In this document: positions 62,555 through 64,000 of the stretch, in pieces | How the letters are laid out: each line of letters starts with the position of its first letter | Position numbering within the stretch: position 1 is the first letter of the stretch | Assembly: GCA_000818945.1 (NCBI GenBank) | Contig: KN805453.1 | Span: 1 to 64,000 of the forward strand | From: Schizochytrium sp. CCTCC M209059 | Lineage: Eukaryota > Sar > Bigyra > Thraustochytrida > Thraustochytriidae | Reading direction: 5' to 3' | Length of the DNA: 64,000 bases | Position numbers and translations under genes: made by a program | Notes under the pieces: generated by a model | The model's input: only the letters and a program-made list of their open reading frames with translations | What the model was told of the DNA's origin: nothing | Databases searched by the model: none

Positions 62555-64000
62555 ATGGCCTCGAAACGCAAGACGCGCGGACGCGAGGTCGGCATGGCGC
62601 TGCCGCCGGGCCTCGGCGGGGAAGGACTTGGCGCGCAGTACGAGGGAGAGGCAGGACCCGGCGAAGCAGGCACCGCCACCGGTGGCGCCGTTGGTGTCGC
62701 TGCCGACACCGGCGCCGCTGCGGACCTGAGTGTGCATTCAGGCCGCAGGCAACCTACCACGGCAGAGCTGATCAAGGCAACCGACGCAGAGTTCATTCGC
62801 AGAACGTGGGAAGAGCAGTATGAGCGCGTGGGAAAAAAACTGCTCAGCCCGCCGCCGGAGATCGAGAGCATTTTCCTCACCCCCGTCAAGACCTCTGTGC
62901 TCAAGGCACACGGTGTCAAGTTCTACGTGCATGACGATACGGAAGGCGGATCGGATACGCACTACTTTTTGTGTTTGGCCGAAGATGGCGAGTGCCTGCG
63001 GCGCGGGAATGCGCCCATCATCCGTATTCAAGAATCTTCCACAGCCCGAGCCACAAGACATCTCAAGATCACCCACGGAGTGATTCCCAACAAAACGCGC
63101 AGTGCCGAGGCCAAACGCGCTGTTGTCGACGCTCGCACGGAAATCATGACGGACTGCGTCAAGTCGGCGCCCAAACGCACACTCCAACACCTCGTAGCGC
63201 TCTTGGCAAACCGTGGATCCTGGTCATACAGCACCTTTAAGCTGCAGGAATGGCGCGTTCTGTGCCGCCTCTTTGGCGTTGAACGCGAGCTGGCCACGCA
63301 AATGGACGTTGTGCAAATCATGACCGAGCAGTATGCCTACATTCGCAACTCAATTCGTGACCGCATTGCCGCGGCACGCGTTCAGGCCCAAGGCCTCCCC
63401 TTCCTTTCTGTCAGTCTTGATCTCTCCAGCAACCCGATGCAGCGCCGGCGCTTGGTGTCGATTCGCGTCTCCTTTGTAGGTGAGAACAACGATGTGGAAA
63501 GCTACAATTTGGCCATTCGTTCCTACAAGCCGTGTCGCCAAGTGAGCAAGCACGCTCGCGTCCTCTACCAGTTTCTCGATGGAGTCCTCAAGCATTTTGG
63601 TGTCTCTGGCGACATGGTCCTGACTGCCATTGCTCGCGGCGGACCCGAGTTGCTGCAGCAACTTTTTGTCAAGGAGATGAACGGCGCTCGCTTCGAGCTG
63701 TGTCTCTCTCATATTCTGCAAATGGCTGTTCGCGATGCGCTCAACGAGATACGAGAGCTTCTCAACCGGATGGGGGATACCATCGCCTACGTTAGCAAGC
63801 TTTCGCACGAGACGTTGTTTTTCAATATTCAGCGAGAGCTGTTCAAGACGGAACCCGCGCGACTAATTCGCTTCGCTGATCAGAACTGGCTCGCCCTCAA
63901 GCCGGTTCTCCGTCGCTTCGTAGATCTCGGGCCGGCCATTGAAGAGTTTTACAAGCGCATCAAGGAAAAGAGTCCCATGCGGGTAAATGAGATGGATGCG
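62555..64000 (+). CDS. hAT transposase-derived gene with BED-like zinc finger (partial, runs off the window)
   Basis: The frame is open for 482 codons from the ATG at 62555 to the window end, so the C terminus is missing. The first 70 residues are Gly/Ala-rich. A BED-type zinc finger is suggested by C140, C147, H169 and H174. The RNase H-like region then shows FLSVSLDLSSN with the first catalytic-type Asp (D289), and MVLTAIARGGPELLQQL where hAT transposases have a T-D-x-x-x-N segment; here Ala358 replaces the second Asp. FELCLSHILQMAVRDAL keeps the C-x-x-H motif (C383, H386) that opens the hAT insertion domain, and NWLALKPVLRRFVDL matches the R-W segment. No terminal inverted repeats were found nearby. 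Loss of one catalytic residue in an intact frame suggests domestication, perhaps as a DNA-binding factor; an inactive transposon copy is the alternative. Confidence 0.72.
   Translation, partial: MASKRKTRGREVGMALPPGLGGEGLGAQYEGEAGPGEAGTATGGAVGVAADTGAAADLSVHSGRRQPTTAELIKATDAEFIRRTWEEQYERVGKKLLSPPPEIESIFLTPVKTSVLKAHGVKFYVHDDTEGGSDTHYFLCLAEDGECLRRGNAPIIRIQESSTARATRHLKITHGVIPNKTRSAEAKRAVVDARTEIMTDCVKSAPKRTLQHLVALLANRGSWSYSTFKLQEWRVLCRLFGVERELATQMDVVQIMTEQYAYIRNSIRDRIAAARVQAQGLPFLSVSLDLSSNPMQRRRLVSIRVSFVGENNDVESYNLAIRSYKPCRQVSKHARVLYQFLDGVLKHFGVSGDMVLTAIARGGPELLQQLFVKEMNGARFELCLSHILQMAVRDALNEIRELLNRMGDTIAYVSKLSHETLFFNIQRELFKTEPARLIRFADQNWLALKPVLRRFVDLGPAIEEFYKRIKEKSPMRVNEMDA

Overview
This window is nuclear DNA from a GC-rich, gene-dense, intron-poor eukaryotic microbe. 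Eukaryote-only genes (kinesin-7-like motor, cyclin, POLA2, PRCC, PARN, cytosolic Hsp70 ending in EEVD, cytosolic ribosomal protein S2, a mitochondrial L29/MRPL47) occur together with one recognisable spliceosomal intron, very compact intergenic DNA and many tetra- and pentanucleotide microsatellites. The style fits a stramenopile such as a thraustochytrid (labyrinthulomycete). That placement is an inference from genome style, not proved by any single gene. No rRNA, tRNA, CRISPR or plastid/mitochondrial genome sequence was found by eye.

I support 24 protein genes. From left to right: lysosomal-type alpha-mannosidase (-), NRBF2/Atg38-like MIT plus coiled-coil protein (+), COQ11-like atypical SDR (+), DNA polymerase alpha subunit B with one intron (-), a roughly 5 kb gene-free stretch, cyclin (+), PRCC family (-), unknown tail-membrane protein (+), Hsp70 (-), mitochondrial L29/MRPL47 (+), a degenerate MoxR-like AAA+ protein with polyQ (-), insulin-degrading enzyme (+), ABCC transporter (-), kinesin-7-like (+), PARN-like deadenylase (-), METTL7-like methyltransferase (+), pentaspan membrane protein (-), ABC-F ATPase (+), betaine-aldehyde-type ALDH (+), RPS2 (-), MTHFR-like protein (+), secreted protein with a peptidase S74 chaperone domain (-), SLC35B1-like ER nucleotide-sugar transporter (+), small membrane protein (-), and a partial hAT-transposase-derived gene (+) running off the right end.

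The genes are housekeeping genes with no pathway cluster. The layout itself is striking: 21 of 23 neighbouring pairs are on opposite strands, giving alternating divergent promoters and convergent 3' ends. Divergent promoters carry short-unit microsatellites and a recurring TAGGCCTA / GTAGTAG / TACGTAC vocabulary. The Hsp70 promoter has perfect heat-shock elements. Six start codons sit in an AAG-ATG context, which guided start choice.

The most unusual items are: the secreted S74 autoprotease protein; the MoxR-like protein whose Walker A is lost and which carries 43 consecutive glutamines, with a tandem 194-bp duplication of its own 3' end; a PARN homologue ending in a CaaX-like box; a hAT transposase relative with its second catalytic aspartate replaced; and a dispersed repeat found in inverted orientation at 11.7 and 21.7 kb.
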